From: Sphingomonas sp. R647
GTDB lineage: Bacteria; Pseudomonadota; Alphaproteobacteria; Sphingomonadales; Sphingomonadaceae
Reading direction: 5' to 3'
DNA length: 64,000 nucleotides
Assembly (NCBI RefSeq): GCF_020177055.1
Contig: NZ_JAIQXT010000003.1
Coordinates: forward strand, 62,001-126,000
The notes beneath the pieces were generated by a model. The model did not search any database, had not been told where the DNA came from, and saw only the letters and a list, made by a program, of their open reading frames with translations. A program made the position numbers and the translations under genes. Shown here one piece after another: positions 11,301 through 19,526 of this stretch. The first letter of the stretch is position 1, and every line of letters begins with the position of its first letter.

Positions 11301-12065
11301 CCCGCGTTGCTAATCGCGCTCGGTCGCACCGAAGGCGCCATGGGTATCAATCTCGTGCATACTATCTCAAGCCTGCGCGCGTCGTCGGCGCCAGTGCGAA
11401 CTCCCGCTGACGTTGCCTCTGGAGGTGCCGCATTCCTGCTTGCGGCCCGACCAGCCTGGCGGCCCGAACTCCATCCGATCTATGGCGCCCGGGCACGCAT
11501 GGAACGAACAGCAGCGATGCTTGAGGGTGCGGGCATCGCGGTGCAACGTGAACTCTCGGCCACCGTCGACAACATCTTGCGAGCTCTCCACCGCCGGGAT
11601 GTAAGCTTCGTGTTCTGTCACGGCATGGTAGACGAAGGTGGTATTGCGCTGATCGCAGAAGACGGACGTCTCGGCGTACCGGAAATCGCCGCGCGCAGCC
11701 GCTCTAGTCGATTTACAGGTGGAGTTGTCGTGCTCAGCGCCTGTTCCGGCCTCGCGCTTGACGCTTCCAGTGCGTTTCGAAAGCGAGAGGTTCGCGGCGT
11801 GCCAGTGAAACTCGTCGAGGCAGGTGTCCGCTACGTCGCGGGTTCGAGTCGACCTCTTCAATCTGTGATCGGCGTTCGCCTCATGGAGTGGATGGCGACC
11901 GCTTGCCAATCCGGCGAGGCCCTTGATCAAGCGCTTTCGCGTCTCTGCCTTTCACTGTCGGCAGACCCGTACTTGAGCGCACCGCAATACTGGGGATACC
12001 TTGCGGGCTTTGGTGACGGCGGAACCATCATGTCCACATCGGGAGTGCCTACGAATGAGCAATGA
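8328..12065 (+). CDS. CHAT-domain (caspase-like) protease with N-terminal zinc ribbon and long helical middle
   Basis: A 1245-residue soluble protein. The N-terminus carries two CxxC pairs (C15-x2-C18 and C53-x2-C56), fitting a zinc ribbon. Residues of about 100-900 are alpha-helical, repeat-like sequence resembling a TPR-type sensor or scaffold. The C-terminal 300 residues form a CHAT domain (clan CD cysteine peptidase fold) with the expected dyad, His1098 in VFCHGM and Cys1139 in VLSACSG. CHAT proteases with repeat scaffolds act as effectors that cleave partner proteins in bacterial immunity, for example the TPR-CHAT subunit of type III-E CRISPR and gasdermin-activating proteases. No CRISPR locus is present here. 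The stop overlaps the start of the next gene, so the two are probably co-translated. The start has a good ribosome-binding site. Confidence 0.85.
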   Translation: MAQHLLIYFDEAPCCGNCGRPLPVDSLVQVTFVDGLRDVPPEIRNGNINKIACSNCTNDAWLWVGYLCLDLQRNRSVLAVANVNAASNDYWLEQSLNRARTERPELDWAAMTLPPVSVEDYRSVIEVLTWDDETYAAQASIDRCFLVRRDMVDPELRARQWVEDYVALSCNRLVGIEQSSVPFLMALVRVAKAYAESAEQSEISPEAIESLLAYIAEFIAECNAGGPPDDFEMHQTVDDVGPYKPFLFNLSVACEQHLAHLARQSVSQETLDRIEVVADALGTLLAPSQTVPNFGDVSEADRLLHLAQERAVVVANLPEGRFADFDGSPLTLQHVVDLAATGNRPWQIALCYPVKEHRDRRMYTPDDQAVLELLVAIAVRFGDFEARLGAHWVLATLFHDSNAFRDGAIVAAKLLNRLFSMRDVGEFRASVGSIPFLASLFDVVGSHCRHARSFALSQQFAAVAVEQFNVAGSREDALRIRTEMLITASTFTTVSDSEIDDLVADIRGTELPPKVFSDLLGKTLSLRARLAAERHPVAPLILAVFHKLLPPPSREGPGGQFSAYLGTPEELLEEVGASALLEPNFQIEDYDKDKGAKSSASELVETLQAGGLLCLDKLKGDGAARLVVSGNSYLVHFAAALDHAAEHAHWQLWLNLFVEMVGATDKLHPDLALHLISIAESAATDLNIRDIPERTRSFAMLKARAHCHKFLRSQDDSKELDEARVAFKQAIDAACLVIPPSDDLSLRIAEFREISGDCVGASDAYVSLALALERQARDHQGSLPDDRLEQRARAYSRAAAARLFAAISPKGPPDQEMLTQVLGLIELSRTQVRSNAPLSDHGVEAALALLPARPSAILADLPGRKGVLVYELFPDSDFKAGFWACIYCAPDGEISFHLMPLEETYQSIKTVADVFEATSGALIGQTIGSAARTFAQVAGASSGVLEILGDELVGHKIAAAISRDRLDRLFIAPQAYLYEVPWMALRVSKPGPALLIALGRTEGAMGINLVHTISSLRASSAPVRTPADVASGGAAFLLAARPAWRPELHPIYGARARMERTAAMLEGAGIAVQRELSATVDNILRALHRRDVSFVFCHGMVDEGGIALIAEDGRLGVPEIAARSRSSRFTGGVVVLSACSGLALDASSAFRKREVRGVPVKLVEAGVRYVAGSSRPLQSVIGVRLMEWMATACQSGEALDQALSRLCLSLSADPYLSAPQYWGYLAGFGDGGTIMSTSGVPTNEQ

Positions 12066-12468
12066 TGACGCACAACTCGAGGCGATGTGGCGAGACCCGA
12101 CCTACTTGCTCGACCAGATCGATGTGGGTCTCGATTCACAAGAGATCGAAGATCTGCCGACCTGGATGCTTGCCGATGAGGATGGTCCGTATCGCGGCAT
12201 TGAGAATGGCCGTCCGTTCCATAATATCCTAGAACGCGTGCTCGAAAGTCGCCGAACAGCGCTCGAGGAATGGGCGTGCATCACCTTTGGATATTGCCAT
12301 GTGAAGGCCGAGCATGGCGAGACCATCGCGCTCGCCAAGGCCGTCTGTGACGGGCTTGCGAGCGTCTGGGCCAACGTCCCGTTACCGCTCGCTACCATCA
12401 GTTGTTACTGTGTCCAGTCCTTGTTTTTGGACAAGCTTTGCGAGTGCCCCAAGCATGCCGTGGTTTGA
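12055..12468 (+). CDS. uncharacterised 137-residue protein coupled to the CHAT protease
   Basis: The gene begins at an ATG inside the last codons of the CHAT gene (11-base overlap), so translational coupling is expected. The protein is acidic at its N-terminus (repeated D/E, including LDQIDVGLDSQEIEDLPTWMLADEDG) and Cys-rich at the C-terminus. No family is recognised. It has no membrane segment or signal peptide. The overlap suggests a partner, regulator or substrate of the protease, but that is inference. Confidence 0.65.
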   Translation: MSNDDAQLEAMWRDPTYLLDQIDVGLDSQEIEDLPTWMLADEDGPYRGIENGRPFHNILERVLESRRTALEEWACITFGYCHVKAEHGETIALAKAVCDGLASVWANVPLPLATISCYCVQSLFLDKLCECPKHAVV

Positions 12469-12867
12469 TCCATAAGGGTCACCCATGCGCAGAACGTCGC
12501 GCAGGTGCGTCGCCTTGATCAGCCCGGATCGCACCGGCGCGGTGCGATATCGAATGGAGCGATCCGAGAGGAGTTGGTGGAATCCGCCAGTCAGCCGGAA
12601 AGTACCGGTAGGTGTGTCCGCTTTCCGGCGTTCAGGAGCTGATTATTGCCAGTCTGCAACCGGCCCATGAGCAGCCAACCCGCTATGGCATAACCGGCCG
12701 GTCAGGAATACGCCCCAATTTCAGCCGTTCAGCGGATTGACACCCAACTCCGAAAGCAGCTGTCCGTTCACCTTCTGTTCCAACGGCCTTTGCCATATCG
12801 GTTGCGAATGCCACTGCCAGAGCGCGCTGATTGCGACTAGCGTTCAGCGCACAAAGAGAGGTCGCAC
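12469..12867. other. gap with dispersed-repeat debris and the promoter region of the NdpA-like gene
   Basis: No protein-like frame is seen. A copy of the island repeat (GAAAGCAGCTGTCCGTTC) is at 12752-12769. Related fragments lie around 12600-12660. A ribosome-binding site (AGAGAGG) sits just before the ATG at 12868. Confidence 0.5.
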
Positions 12868-13920
12868 ATGGGTTTTCTGTCGGAAGAGCAATTCGCGTCG
12901 CTCCAGATCGAGCACATGATTCTCCATGTGGTTCGAGACGGGCCCTTCAACCCTGAGCTGGCGCGGGAGGTCGAACATCCGGATTTCTTCATCGAGCGCA
13001 TCCGCAACACCGACGCGGCAAGCGTCTATTCGTTCGAGCCTGAATCTGCGGTGAAGGCGAAGATCGGCGAGATGGCACGGGGTGAGGTCACCTTCGAGGC
13101 GGGGGCGCAGTCGCTGTCGCGGGAGTTCGCCAGACTGCATCACGGAGGACACAAGCCCGGGGCGCTCTTCATATTTGAGTTGAGCTGCGACGAGCCTGAC
13201 GTCACCATCTATAGCCTGATCAAATACGACTATCAGGAAGTCATCGAACAAGCCGATGCAGACGAAGGCAGTCTGCTGCGGCGCATTCTTCAGGCGTTTG
13301 TGGCGGAGAAGAAGGCCATTCAGAAGTCCGCGATGATCCGGGTAATCGACGGCATCGTTGAAGATGCCGTTTCGACTCTGGACCGGATGAAGGCGGCGCC
13401 CGCCATCGGCGACTATTTCGCCAGCTACCTCCACGTGCGGCGCGAACGCAGCGACAGCGAACTGACCCAAGCCGTAAAGGATGTGGTCCGCCAGACGCTG
13501 ATCGAAAGCAAGGACGTGCTGCCTGACCGGAACGTGCCGCGAGCGATCCAGCGCGCGCAAGCTGCGCTGCGGGACAGGCAGCAGATCGACGAGGATGCCG
13601 TGCATGAGGCCATCCTCGCGGCCGCTGGCAATCCCGAGGACGAAGGCACTCGGTCGCAACTCCAGGCGCGCACTAGACGAAAGCTCAGATCCGCTAAGCT
13701 GGAAGGCTTGGCCTTTCCGCCCAGCGGGCAGATCCTTCAGCGCCCGCCCACCCGGCAGGTGAAGACGACGGAGGGTGTAACCTTGATCTATCCGGACGAC
13801 GCCGACGAACGTACGGTGCGCCGCGTCAACACTGACGACGGCGGCCAGGTGATTACGATCACGACGAGACACGTCACGGAGGACCGCGTTGTCCGCGACA
13901 ACACTCGCCCGCTGGCTTGA
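12868..13920 (+). CDS. NdpA-like nucleoid-associated family protein (candidate defence component)
   Basis: A 350-residue protein with the layout of the 37-kDa nucleoid-associated (NdpA/YejK, PF04245) family: N-terminal LQIEHMILHVV, a central ALFIFELSCDEPDVTIYSLIKYD strand region, a KKAIQKSAMIRV segment, then a charged C-terminus. Classical members bind nucleoid DNA. Divergent ones recur in phage-defence and mobile regions, often beside membrane proteins. The next gene starts inside the last codons of this one (32-base overlap), so the two are probably a functional pair. Family assignment is from recalled motif layout and is moderate in certainty. Confidence 0.6.
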   Translation: MGFLSEEQFASLQIEHMILHVVRDGPFNPELAREVEHPDFFIERIRNTDAASVYSFEPESAVKAKIGEMARGEVTFEAGAQSLSREFARLHHGGHKPGALFIFELSCDEPDVTIYSLIKYDYQEVIEQADADEGSLLRRILQAFVAEKKAIQKSAMIRVIDGIVEDAVSTLDRMKAAPAIGDYFASYLHVRRERSDSELTQAVKDVVRQTLIESKDVLPDRNVPRAIQRAQAALRDRQQIDEDAVHEAILAAAGNPEDEGTRSQLQARTRRKLRSAKLEGLAFPPSGQILQRPPTRQVKTTEGVTLIYPDDADERTVRRVNTDDGGQVITITTRHVTEDRVVRDNTRPLA

Positions 13921-15202
13921 TCGGCTCCCGGGGCTTGGCGCCTTCGTCGTCGAGACCGCTGATACGGTAAGCGCGTCGAACCTCTCGGCTCGACAAACGC
14001 GCGAGCTCTGCGGGCTCGTCGAGGGGGAAGGGTGGCGGCTCACGATCTTCGACCAAGCGAACGAATCATGGACCCGAGACGAGCTGGACGAGGATCTGGC
14101 TCCGTTCCGCGTGACGATCGTCAAACCGCCTGCGGGCATCGACGCGGCTCGTATCCTGACGGATGTCGGCTTTGCCGCATGGCTCGCCGAGCCCAGCGCA
14201 TCAGTCTGCCAAGTCGCTCGGCTATCGCGCCCCTTCGAGACGCTCGGCGTTCGGTTCACCAGCTGGGATGAAGCCGCCACTCCATTCGAGCCCGCCGAGG
14301 AAACCGCTAGCCCGCGATCCCTTGTTCGCGAATACAACGGTCAGGCACGGGCTCCGAGCGACGTTCGCACATGGCTGCTTCGCGACGTCGATGGCGGCCC
14401 TTTCGACAACTCCACTTTCCGTATCTGGATGGCGGCCGCAGCCGTGCATACACTTCACGCTGTGCCAGACGAGATCGATCCGGTGAACGGCTCGCTCAAA
14501 TTCAATGGACCGCCGCGGCTGGCGCTCCACGTCAGCGCGGACGTCACCGAAGTTCTTTCCGAGCTCAGCATCGATGGTTTCAAGAACCTGCAGCGCGGCG
14601 TCCGTTGGGTGTTCGAGAACGCTCGCGAAGCAGAGATGCGACATGCGCTTTTCGCCACCGAAGTTGCTCGCAGCGGAATAGAGACCGATCGCGCCGAGAT
14701 CTATCTTCGCGAACACGCGGAAGCCGCCTTGGACGGTGCGAAAATCGCCTATCAGGCTGCGCTCGCTCAGCTGAGCAGCGAAACGCTCAAGGCCCTTGCG
14801 GATCTCCGCAAGGCCGTGACCGAGGAAACCGCCAAGGTCACCGAAGCCACGCGGCAGATCGCGGGAGCCGTGGCCGCAGCGTTGGCCGTGGGCATCGGCC
14901 TGATGGCCGCTCGGGTCACTTCGGCCGCATCTGGCAACTTGATCATCGCGATCATGATCGTCGCTGCGGCTTACGTTTTTATGGTGATCTTGTCAGGCCT
15001 TCAGTTTACCTGGCTGCAGCGTGACCTCCGCCGCGGTTGGCAACCCCGGCTGTATCGCTATCTGCCTCGATCAGAATACCAGGCCCTGGTACTCACACCG
15101 ACCGGTCGAGCCGAAGCGTCACTGTTCTGGGTGGCGGGAATCGGCGGCTTCATCACGTTGATAATTTCGACGGTTGTGATCTTCCCCAAAATCTGGACGT
15201 AG
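13889..15202 (+). CDS. membrane protein with long helical stalk, paired with the NdpA-like gene
   Basis: A 437-residue protein. The first 230 residues look soluble and resemble no family I can name. A helical, probably coiled-coil region follows (about 250-320, rich in A/E/K/T: LADLRKAVTEETAKVTEATRQI). Two adjacent transmembrane helices come next (about 322-345 and 349-372) and a third at the C-terminus (FWVAGIGGFITLIISTVVIF). This is the layout of a sensor-coupled membrane effector. It overlaps the NdpA-like gene by 32 bases in another frame. Function is unknown; membrane-damaging abortive-infection effector is only a hypothesis. Confidence 0.65.
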   Translation: MSATTLARWLDRLPGLGAFVVETADTVSASNLSARQTRELCGLVEGEGWRLTIFDQANESWTRDELDEDLAPFRVTIVKPPAGIDAARILTDVGFAAWLAEPSASVCQVARLSRPFETLGVRFTSWDEAATPFEPAEETASPRSLVREYNGQARAPSDVRTWLLRDVDGGPFDNSTFRIWMAAAAVHTLHAVPDEIDPVNGSLKFNGPPRLALHVSADVTEVLSELSIDGFKNLQRGVRWVFENAREAEMRHALFATEVARSGIETDRAEIYLREHAEAALDGAKIAYQAALAQLSSETLKALADLRKAVTEETAKVTEATRQIAGAVAAALAVGIGLMAARVTSAASGNLIIAIMIVAAAYVFMVILSGLQFTWLQRDLRRGWQPRLYRYLPRSEYQALVLTPTGRAEASLFWVAGIGGFITLIISTVVIFPKIWT

Positions 15203-15546
15203 CAAGACAAGCTGCGACGTCGTGGAAGGCTCAACGCCACATAAGGGCGCTTCATCTGCCTACGAACGGGACGGCAGACGCTCGGTCGCGAGCAGCCGAC
15301 TGAAGATATCGATTGGCAATGGCAGCTATCGCGCGTCGGTCGCCCAAAAGCTGCAGGTCCGCCACCGGCCCACTTCCCGCTATTGGAGAAGGGGGCACGC
15401 GATATTGGCTGCTTCTGGGCCGGTTGCTGCACGGCAGGTCCTGGCTAGGAACTGATTATAGCGGCAGGTCGGCTTTCGGGCGGCCCCAGGACGGCGTCTG
15501 GCGGCGGAACTTGGGTGGGAAGCCGCCGGTGCAGTGTGTCAGTTAC
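15203..15546. other. gap with degenerate repeats
   Basis: No supported gene. Two copies of the island repeat are present, one forward (AAAAGCTGCAGGTCC at about 15347) and one inverted (GGCAGGTCGGCTTTC at 15463-15477). Confidence 0.5.
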
Positions 15547-15783
15547 TCAACCGTCCCAAGCTTCCCACGACCGGAAGCGCACCACCGCCTGTTTTCCAGA
15601 GCGAACAATTTCATGATCGACCTTAAACGCCTCGTAGTAGGAAGCTCGCAGCCAACGCAGTCCTTCATCCAAGTTCACTGGTTCCCAGCCCGGTATCTCA
15701 ACAAGGACGGTAGCGGCATCGCCGAGGTCTGCGGCCAAGCGGTCGCGATGTTCTAACCAACGCAGTTCAGCCGACAATCCCAT
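15547..15783 (-). CDS. small hypothetical protein (78 aa)
   Basis: The frame is preceded by an AAGGAG ribosome-binding site 11 bases before its ATG, and the residue composition is protein-like (LEHRDRLAADLGDAATVLVE, then EAFKVDHEIVRSGKQAVVRF). No family is recognised and no membrane segment is predicted. It is isolated in a gene-poor region, so it may be a remnant or an orphan small protein. Confidence 0.45.
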   Translation of the reverse strand: MGLSAELRWLEHRDRLAADLGDAATVLVEIPGWEPVNLDEGLRWLRASYYEAFKVDHEIVRSGKQAVVRFRSWEAWDG

Positions 15784-15944
15784 CAGTGACTAGCGCTCCT
15801 TAATGCGCCACCAGCATGTCACTCAAGACCAATGTCCGCAATTGGGTCGTTTGCGGCCTAGCCGCATTTGGGATCGCGTCACGAGCGCGGGAACCGCTGA
15901 AATTGGGTGGAAAGGCGAAAGTCAGCTATTGAGCGATAGTCGGG

Positions 15945-16916
15945 TTATCCAGCCGTCGCAAAGCTGAGATCGGCATGTGGTGGCAAATAGGTGGGGTCGT
16001 GCGCAAATGGAAGTTCATGGCCATGCTTTAAGGCTTCAAGCACAGTGACAAAATCGGTGCCTGCACGAAAGCCAAGGATCTCCTGGGCGCGAGACGGGTC
16101 GTAGATTCGCCCTATCGTTTTGGGCAAACTCCAACCTCTTGCTGCATAAAGGGCAGAGGCGCCTGGGAAGCATCTCTCAACCACCGAAGCGGCATCGCGC
16201 TTCAGATCGATCACATCTTCTTGCGTAAACGGCGTCGGTGCTGAGATAATGAAAATATCGAAGCCAATCTGGGGCGCGCGTTCGAGCGCAAGAATATGAG
16301 CAGTTGCCATGTCTTCGACCGTTGCTCGTCGGTACAGTAGCTCATTCGCCTTTAGGTTTTCGCCGCTCGGTACGCTGTGCGTATCGTCATCTTCCGGGAA
16401 AAAGCGCGAGGTGCGCAAGACGATACAGGGCAGGCCATGATTGAGGAATGCATCGCGACACAGTCCTTCAGCGGCTAGTTTTGTCACGCCATATATGTTG
16501 CGTGGCTCAAGAGGGCCGCTTTGCTCGTCGAGCCAAACCGCAGCTGTCCCTTGTTCGTTACGGATTGCTTGCGAAATCATCAATGAGGTGGTCGAGGTAA
16601 AGACGAACCTGCCGACACCGGACTCGATGGCCGACGTCAGGAGGTTCAATGTTCCGGTCACATTTACGTCAATAAACGCCTGGGTTGTCTGCCGCACAAT
16701 ATCAGGTTTGTGGAGAGCCCCGGCGTGGATCACGGCCTCGACTTCAAATTCCGAAAAGATCCGCTGGACCAATTCAGAGTCGGCAATCGATCCGACGACC
16801 TGGGTGTGTTCACCTGGCGCAACATCTAGACCGATTGGCTGATGCCCTGCACCTTGCAATGCCGGTGCGAGAAACCTGCCTAACCAGCCTGATGCCCCTG
16901 TCAGTAAAACACGCAT
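15945..16916 (-). CDS. NAD(P)-dependent epimerase/dehydratase, extended SDR family
   Basis: A 323-residue protein with the N-terminal Rossmann motif GASGWLG near residue 7 and the catalytic S-Y-K set: Ser in FTSTTS near 125, then YGVTK near 158. These enzymes epimerise, dehydrate or reduce nucleotide sugars and related substrates. The substrate cannot be inferred from sequence. It is flanked by gene-poor regions and has no operon partner. Confidence 0.85.
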   Translation of the reverse strand: MRVLLTGASGWLGRFLAPALQGAGHQPIGLDVAPGEHTQVVGSIADSELVQRIFSEFEVEAVIHAGALHKPDIVRQTTQAFIDVNVTGTLNLLTSAIESGVGRFVFTSTTSLMISQAIRNEQGTAAVWLDEQSGPLEPRNIYGVTKLAAEGLCRDAFLNHGLPCIVLRTSRFFPEDDDTHSVPSGENLKANELLYRRATVEDMATAHILALERAPQIGFDIFIISAPTPFTQEDVIDLKRDAASVVERCFPGASALYAARGWSLPKTIGRIYDPSRAQEILGFRAGTDFVTVLEALKHGHELPFAHDPTYLPPHADLSFATAG

Positions 16917-17003
16917 GCAGTTTGCACCCGTCGCATTCGATTATCGCCATGAGGAATTGCGTCCGCTTTAAATATAGATCGCGATCAAATCAAATGGCAG
17001 CAA

Positions 17004-17073
17004 TGGGGTCGGCACCTGAATGGCAGGAAATCGGGGCGCTTGCGGAAAAGCAGTCCTTCAGGTGCCGACCCCA
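17004..17073. repeat. 17-bp perfect inverted repeat (hairpin or REP/MITE-like element)
   Basis: The left arm TGGGGTCGGCACCTGAA (17004-17020) and the right arm TTCAGGTGCCGACCCCA (17057-17073) are perfect reverse complements separated by 36 bases. There is no following T-run and no gene ends here, so a terminator is unlikely. The size fits a REP-like palindrome or a small non-autonomous mobile element. The surrounding gap (16917-17270) holds no other supported feature. Confidence 0.7.
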
Positions 17074-17270
17074 AAGTCGCCGACGGATGGTCAACCTGAA
17101 GCAACCAGGTTACCGTTCAATCTTGTTCATCGAGCACCCGTTGTGGGCAAGAAGGTTCTTGCAGCTCGCAATTAAGTCGCGGCGAAAACTTGCTAGCGTT
17201 CCGGACCGGGCAGATCGCGCATGTAAGTTCCATACCTCAATCGCACTCTAGCACGATCCTGAGTAGGAGA

Positions 17271-17675
17271 ATGAAAATGTTGTTTCACACGATGGTTGGA
17301 TCGAATGACATCGAGCGGTCAAAGCGCTTCTACGACACCGTGCTCGGCACCCTCGGTGCAGGCGAAGGGGCGCGGAACATCGCTGACAGCGGACATACCC
17401 GTTTGATCTATAATAACGGCAACGGAACCAACTTTATCGTCAGCCAACCGATAAACGACGAACCGGCGAGCGTTGCCAACGGCAGCACCGTCGCCTTTTC
17501 CTGCGACTCGCCTGAGCAGGTGAAGGAGCTTCACGATACAGCTGTTGCCGCTGGCGGCACCTCGATCGAAGCCCCTCCCGGACCGCGCGAAACTGCCTCG
17601 TTGGGAAGGGTTGAGCTCGCCTATTTTCGTGATCCCGACGGCAACAAACTCTGTGGGATCCATTTCCCCAAGTAA
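17271..17675 (+). CDS. VOC (glyoxalase/bleomycin-resistance/dioxygenase) superfamily protein
   Basis: The start is the ATG at 17271 directly after GAGTAGGAGA; the upstream open frame lacks such a site. The roughly 134 residues show the paired beta-alpha-beta-beta-beta modules: MLFHTMVGSNDIERSKRFYDTVLG at the start and ELAYFRDPDGNKLCGIHF at the end, the usual metal-ligand and substrate region. Members include lyases, isomerases and resistance proteins; the substrate is unknown. Confidence 0.85.
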   Translation: MKMLFHTMVGSNDIERSKRFYDTVLGTLGAGEGARNIADSGHTRLIYNNGNGTNFIVSQPINDEPASVANGSTVAFSCDSPEQVKELHDTAVAAGGTSIEAPPGPRETASLGRVELAYFRDPDGNKLCGIHFPK

Positions 17676-17832
17676 TCGCGAATATGGCAAGCCAGCCTGA
17701 AGGCGCTGCCAGTCTCCATCGGGGATGGGCAGCAAAGGTGTAGCAATCAGCAGAGCAAACGGCACGCCGCATGTCCGCTTTCCACCCAGTTTCCGTGGAG
17801 CCTGAGGCGCCCCGCGCCCACCAATAGCGGCC

Positions 17833-17849
17833 GTCGGGCAATGCCCGAC
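17833..17849 (-). terminator. possible hairpin terminator after the tyrosine recombinase
   Basis: A 7-bp stem (GTCGGGC / GCCCGAC) with a 3-base loop lies 15 bases beyond the recombinase stop on the minus strand. No clear U-tract follows, so intrinsic termination is only possible. Confidence 0.3.
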
Positions 17850-17863
17850 AGCCGCCTCGATAG

Positions 17864-18496
17864 TCAGATTTCGGTTCGCTCGGCGAGCATGAGCGCATCC
17901 TCTACGTCGACACCCAGATAGCGGACGGTGTTCTCGATCTTGCTGTGCCCGAGCAGGATCTGCACTGCCCGGAGATTGCCGGTGGCCCTGTAAATCATGG
18001 CGGCTTTCGTGCGCCTCATCGAATGCGTGCCGTAGTCTTCACGCGACAGTCCGATGGCTGTGACCCATTCGTCCACACGCCGGGCGTATTGGCGCGTGCT
18101 CATCGGGCAGCCGCGGTTCAGGCGACTGGGGAAAACATGGTCACCGGCTGCGCCACCGCGGCGCTGAAGCCACGCCGCCAGGCTGGTGCGAGCGTCTGCG
18201 GCAATTTCATACTGCACAGGGCGTCCCGTCTTCTGCTGAATCACCAGCGCGCGGGTCCGAATATCAGGCCCCGCTACGAGATCGCCGATCTTCAGCTTCA
18301 CGAGGTCACAGCCGCGCAGCTTGCTGTCTATGGCGAGGTCGAACAGCGTCCGATCCCGCAGCCGTGCTTCGCGATCGAGGAAGAAACGGATCGCCCAGAT
18401 CTGTTTCTGGGTGAGGGGACGCTTCGTGCCGACCGCTTTGCCAGCATTCCATGCGACACGGTTCTGCATTGCAGGATCAAGGTGAGAGTAGGTCAT
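17864..18496 (-). CDS. short tyrosine recombinase/integrase (catalytic core only)
   Basis: The start is the ATG at 18496, preceded by AAGGAGAAGG. The protein of about 210 residues has the catalytic layout of tyrosine recombinases: SKLRGCDLVKLKIGD (first Arg), the HSMRRTKA box (H-x-x-R), LLGHSKIENTVRYLG (last His and Tyr nucleophile). It lacks most of the N-terminal core-binding SAM-like domain of full phage integrases. Such short integrases are common in alphaproteobacteria, and some may act only on short sites or be domesticated. It sits between the CHAT/NdpA region and lasso-type cluster 1. Confidence 0.85.
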   Translation of the reverse strand: MTYSHLDPAMQNRVAWNAGKAVGTKRPLTQKQIWAIRFFLDREARLRDRTLFDLAIDSKLRGCDLVKLKIGDLVAGPDIRTRALVIQQKTGRPVQYEIAADARTSLAAWLQRRGGAAGDHVFPSRLNRGCPMSTRQYARRVDEWVTAIGLSREDYGTHSMRRTKAAMIYRATGNLRAVQILLGHSKIENTVRYLGVDVEDALMLAERTEI

Positions 18497-19218
18497 CGTC
18501 CTTCTCCTTGGCCGAGATTGGCCAAGAACAAACAACGGCTGACGATCGACGTGCATCAATCATAAGCGGACGTTACTCACGCCGCCCGTTATGACCGCTT
18601 TCAGGAAACGCTGGCGATTGGCCAAATGACCGAGATTAGGGCGCAAAGCGGCCATTCGATGCCGTCGCGATCCATCACATCTCTGCCTCGATGGAGGAAA
18701 GTGTGGGGTAGTGGAAATTTGATCGTGAAAAAGCGCCATGATTTACGACCTGCCAAGCGATCAAGCGGCATGATTACTACGAGTCGTCGGGGGAAGAGGG
18801 CGACGAAGCGGCTAGCCCCGGGCAAAAAGGTCGATGCCGACACTCCCAAAGGGGTTGGTTGACGAGTCGGTTGGGCAGGGTCTGACTTCCGTCGCACGGC
18901 ATTGCGAACCTATGCACGGTGCTTCATTCGGCACGGGTTCGAGGCTTAAGTGGGGACCGAATTTTGGGTGGGCCACGAAGGGGCCACGGATTTTGCCGTG
19001 GGCTACAACCCTAGCTTTTCTGTGCGTTACAGGGGCTGATGTGAGTCCTGTAAGCGCACCAGTTCCCAAAAAACCACAGAAAACCAACCTCTTAACCCAC
19101 GTTTTCGTGCTGTCTGTCGCACACGAGAGTCGCACAATTCCTCATCCGGTCAGAGCTTAAGCCTCTCAGATGTTTGTGAAAATGACAGGCCGAACTGTCA
19201 CACACGGGTGTCGCACAG
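18497..19218. other. gene-free island junction
   Basis: No supported gene, tRNA or tRNA fragment. The right end (19100-19218) looks like the upstream region of the broken integrase, including the repeat pair listed separately. Confidence 0.5.
19116..19217 (+). repeat. pair of imperfect 21-bp direct repeats in front of an integrase remnant
   Basis: Copies at 19116-19136 and 19197-19217 share the pattern GTC-R-CACACG-R-G-W-GTCGCACA with about three mismatches, 81 bases apart start to start. They lie immediately upstream of the integrase pseudogene, the position of recombinase arm-binding or attachment sequences. Role is inference. Confidence 0.45.
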
Positions 19219-19510
19219 ATGGCCTTCCGACATTTGGCGTCGAGGTGCGATGTATCAGTGTCGGGTGCGGGTGCCTTCCGATCTCAGACAAGTCATCGGA
19301 TCGAGTCACATCAGCAGATCTCTGGGCACAGCCTCGCTAACCGTCGCCCGCCGAAGCCTCCTTCAGGATATCTGTTCGCTCGCTCGGGAAAGCGAGGTTC
19401 TATTCCCAGCGCTTCACCTGACCGAGCGGCCCCTTTCGGACAACACTCTGAATGTCGCGCTGCGCCGCCTCGGGTTCTAGCACGACGAAATGACCAGCTT
19501 GCGAGCGCAT
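19219..19510 (+). pseudogene. degraded tyrosine integrase (N-terminal piece joined to a C-terminal piece)
   Basis: The sequence begins MAFRHLASR at 19219, then needs a one-base shift to continue as AMYQCRVRVPSDLRQVIGSS, typical of the N-terminal domain of P4-type integrases. An internal deletion joins this to LSDNTLNVALRRLGF, which belongs near the active-site half, followed by TAG and a further in-frame HDEMTS. Frameshift, deletion and stop together mean the integrase is dead. It ends where the oxygenase-type sequence of cluster 1 starts. Confidence 0.7.
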
Positions 19511-19526
19511 GGCATTGAGATAGAAT

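Noticed and set aside
12844..14337. 497-residue minus-strand open frame across the NdpA-like and membrane protein genes
   Set aside because: Low-complexity Arg/Ser-rich translation; the plus-strand genes have ribosome-binding sites and protein-like sequence.
18812..19135. 107-residue minus-strand frame in the island junction
   Set aside because: No start site, atypical composition and overlap with repeat and integrase-upstream sequence.
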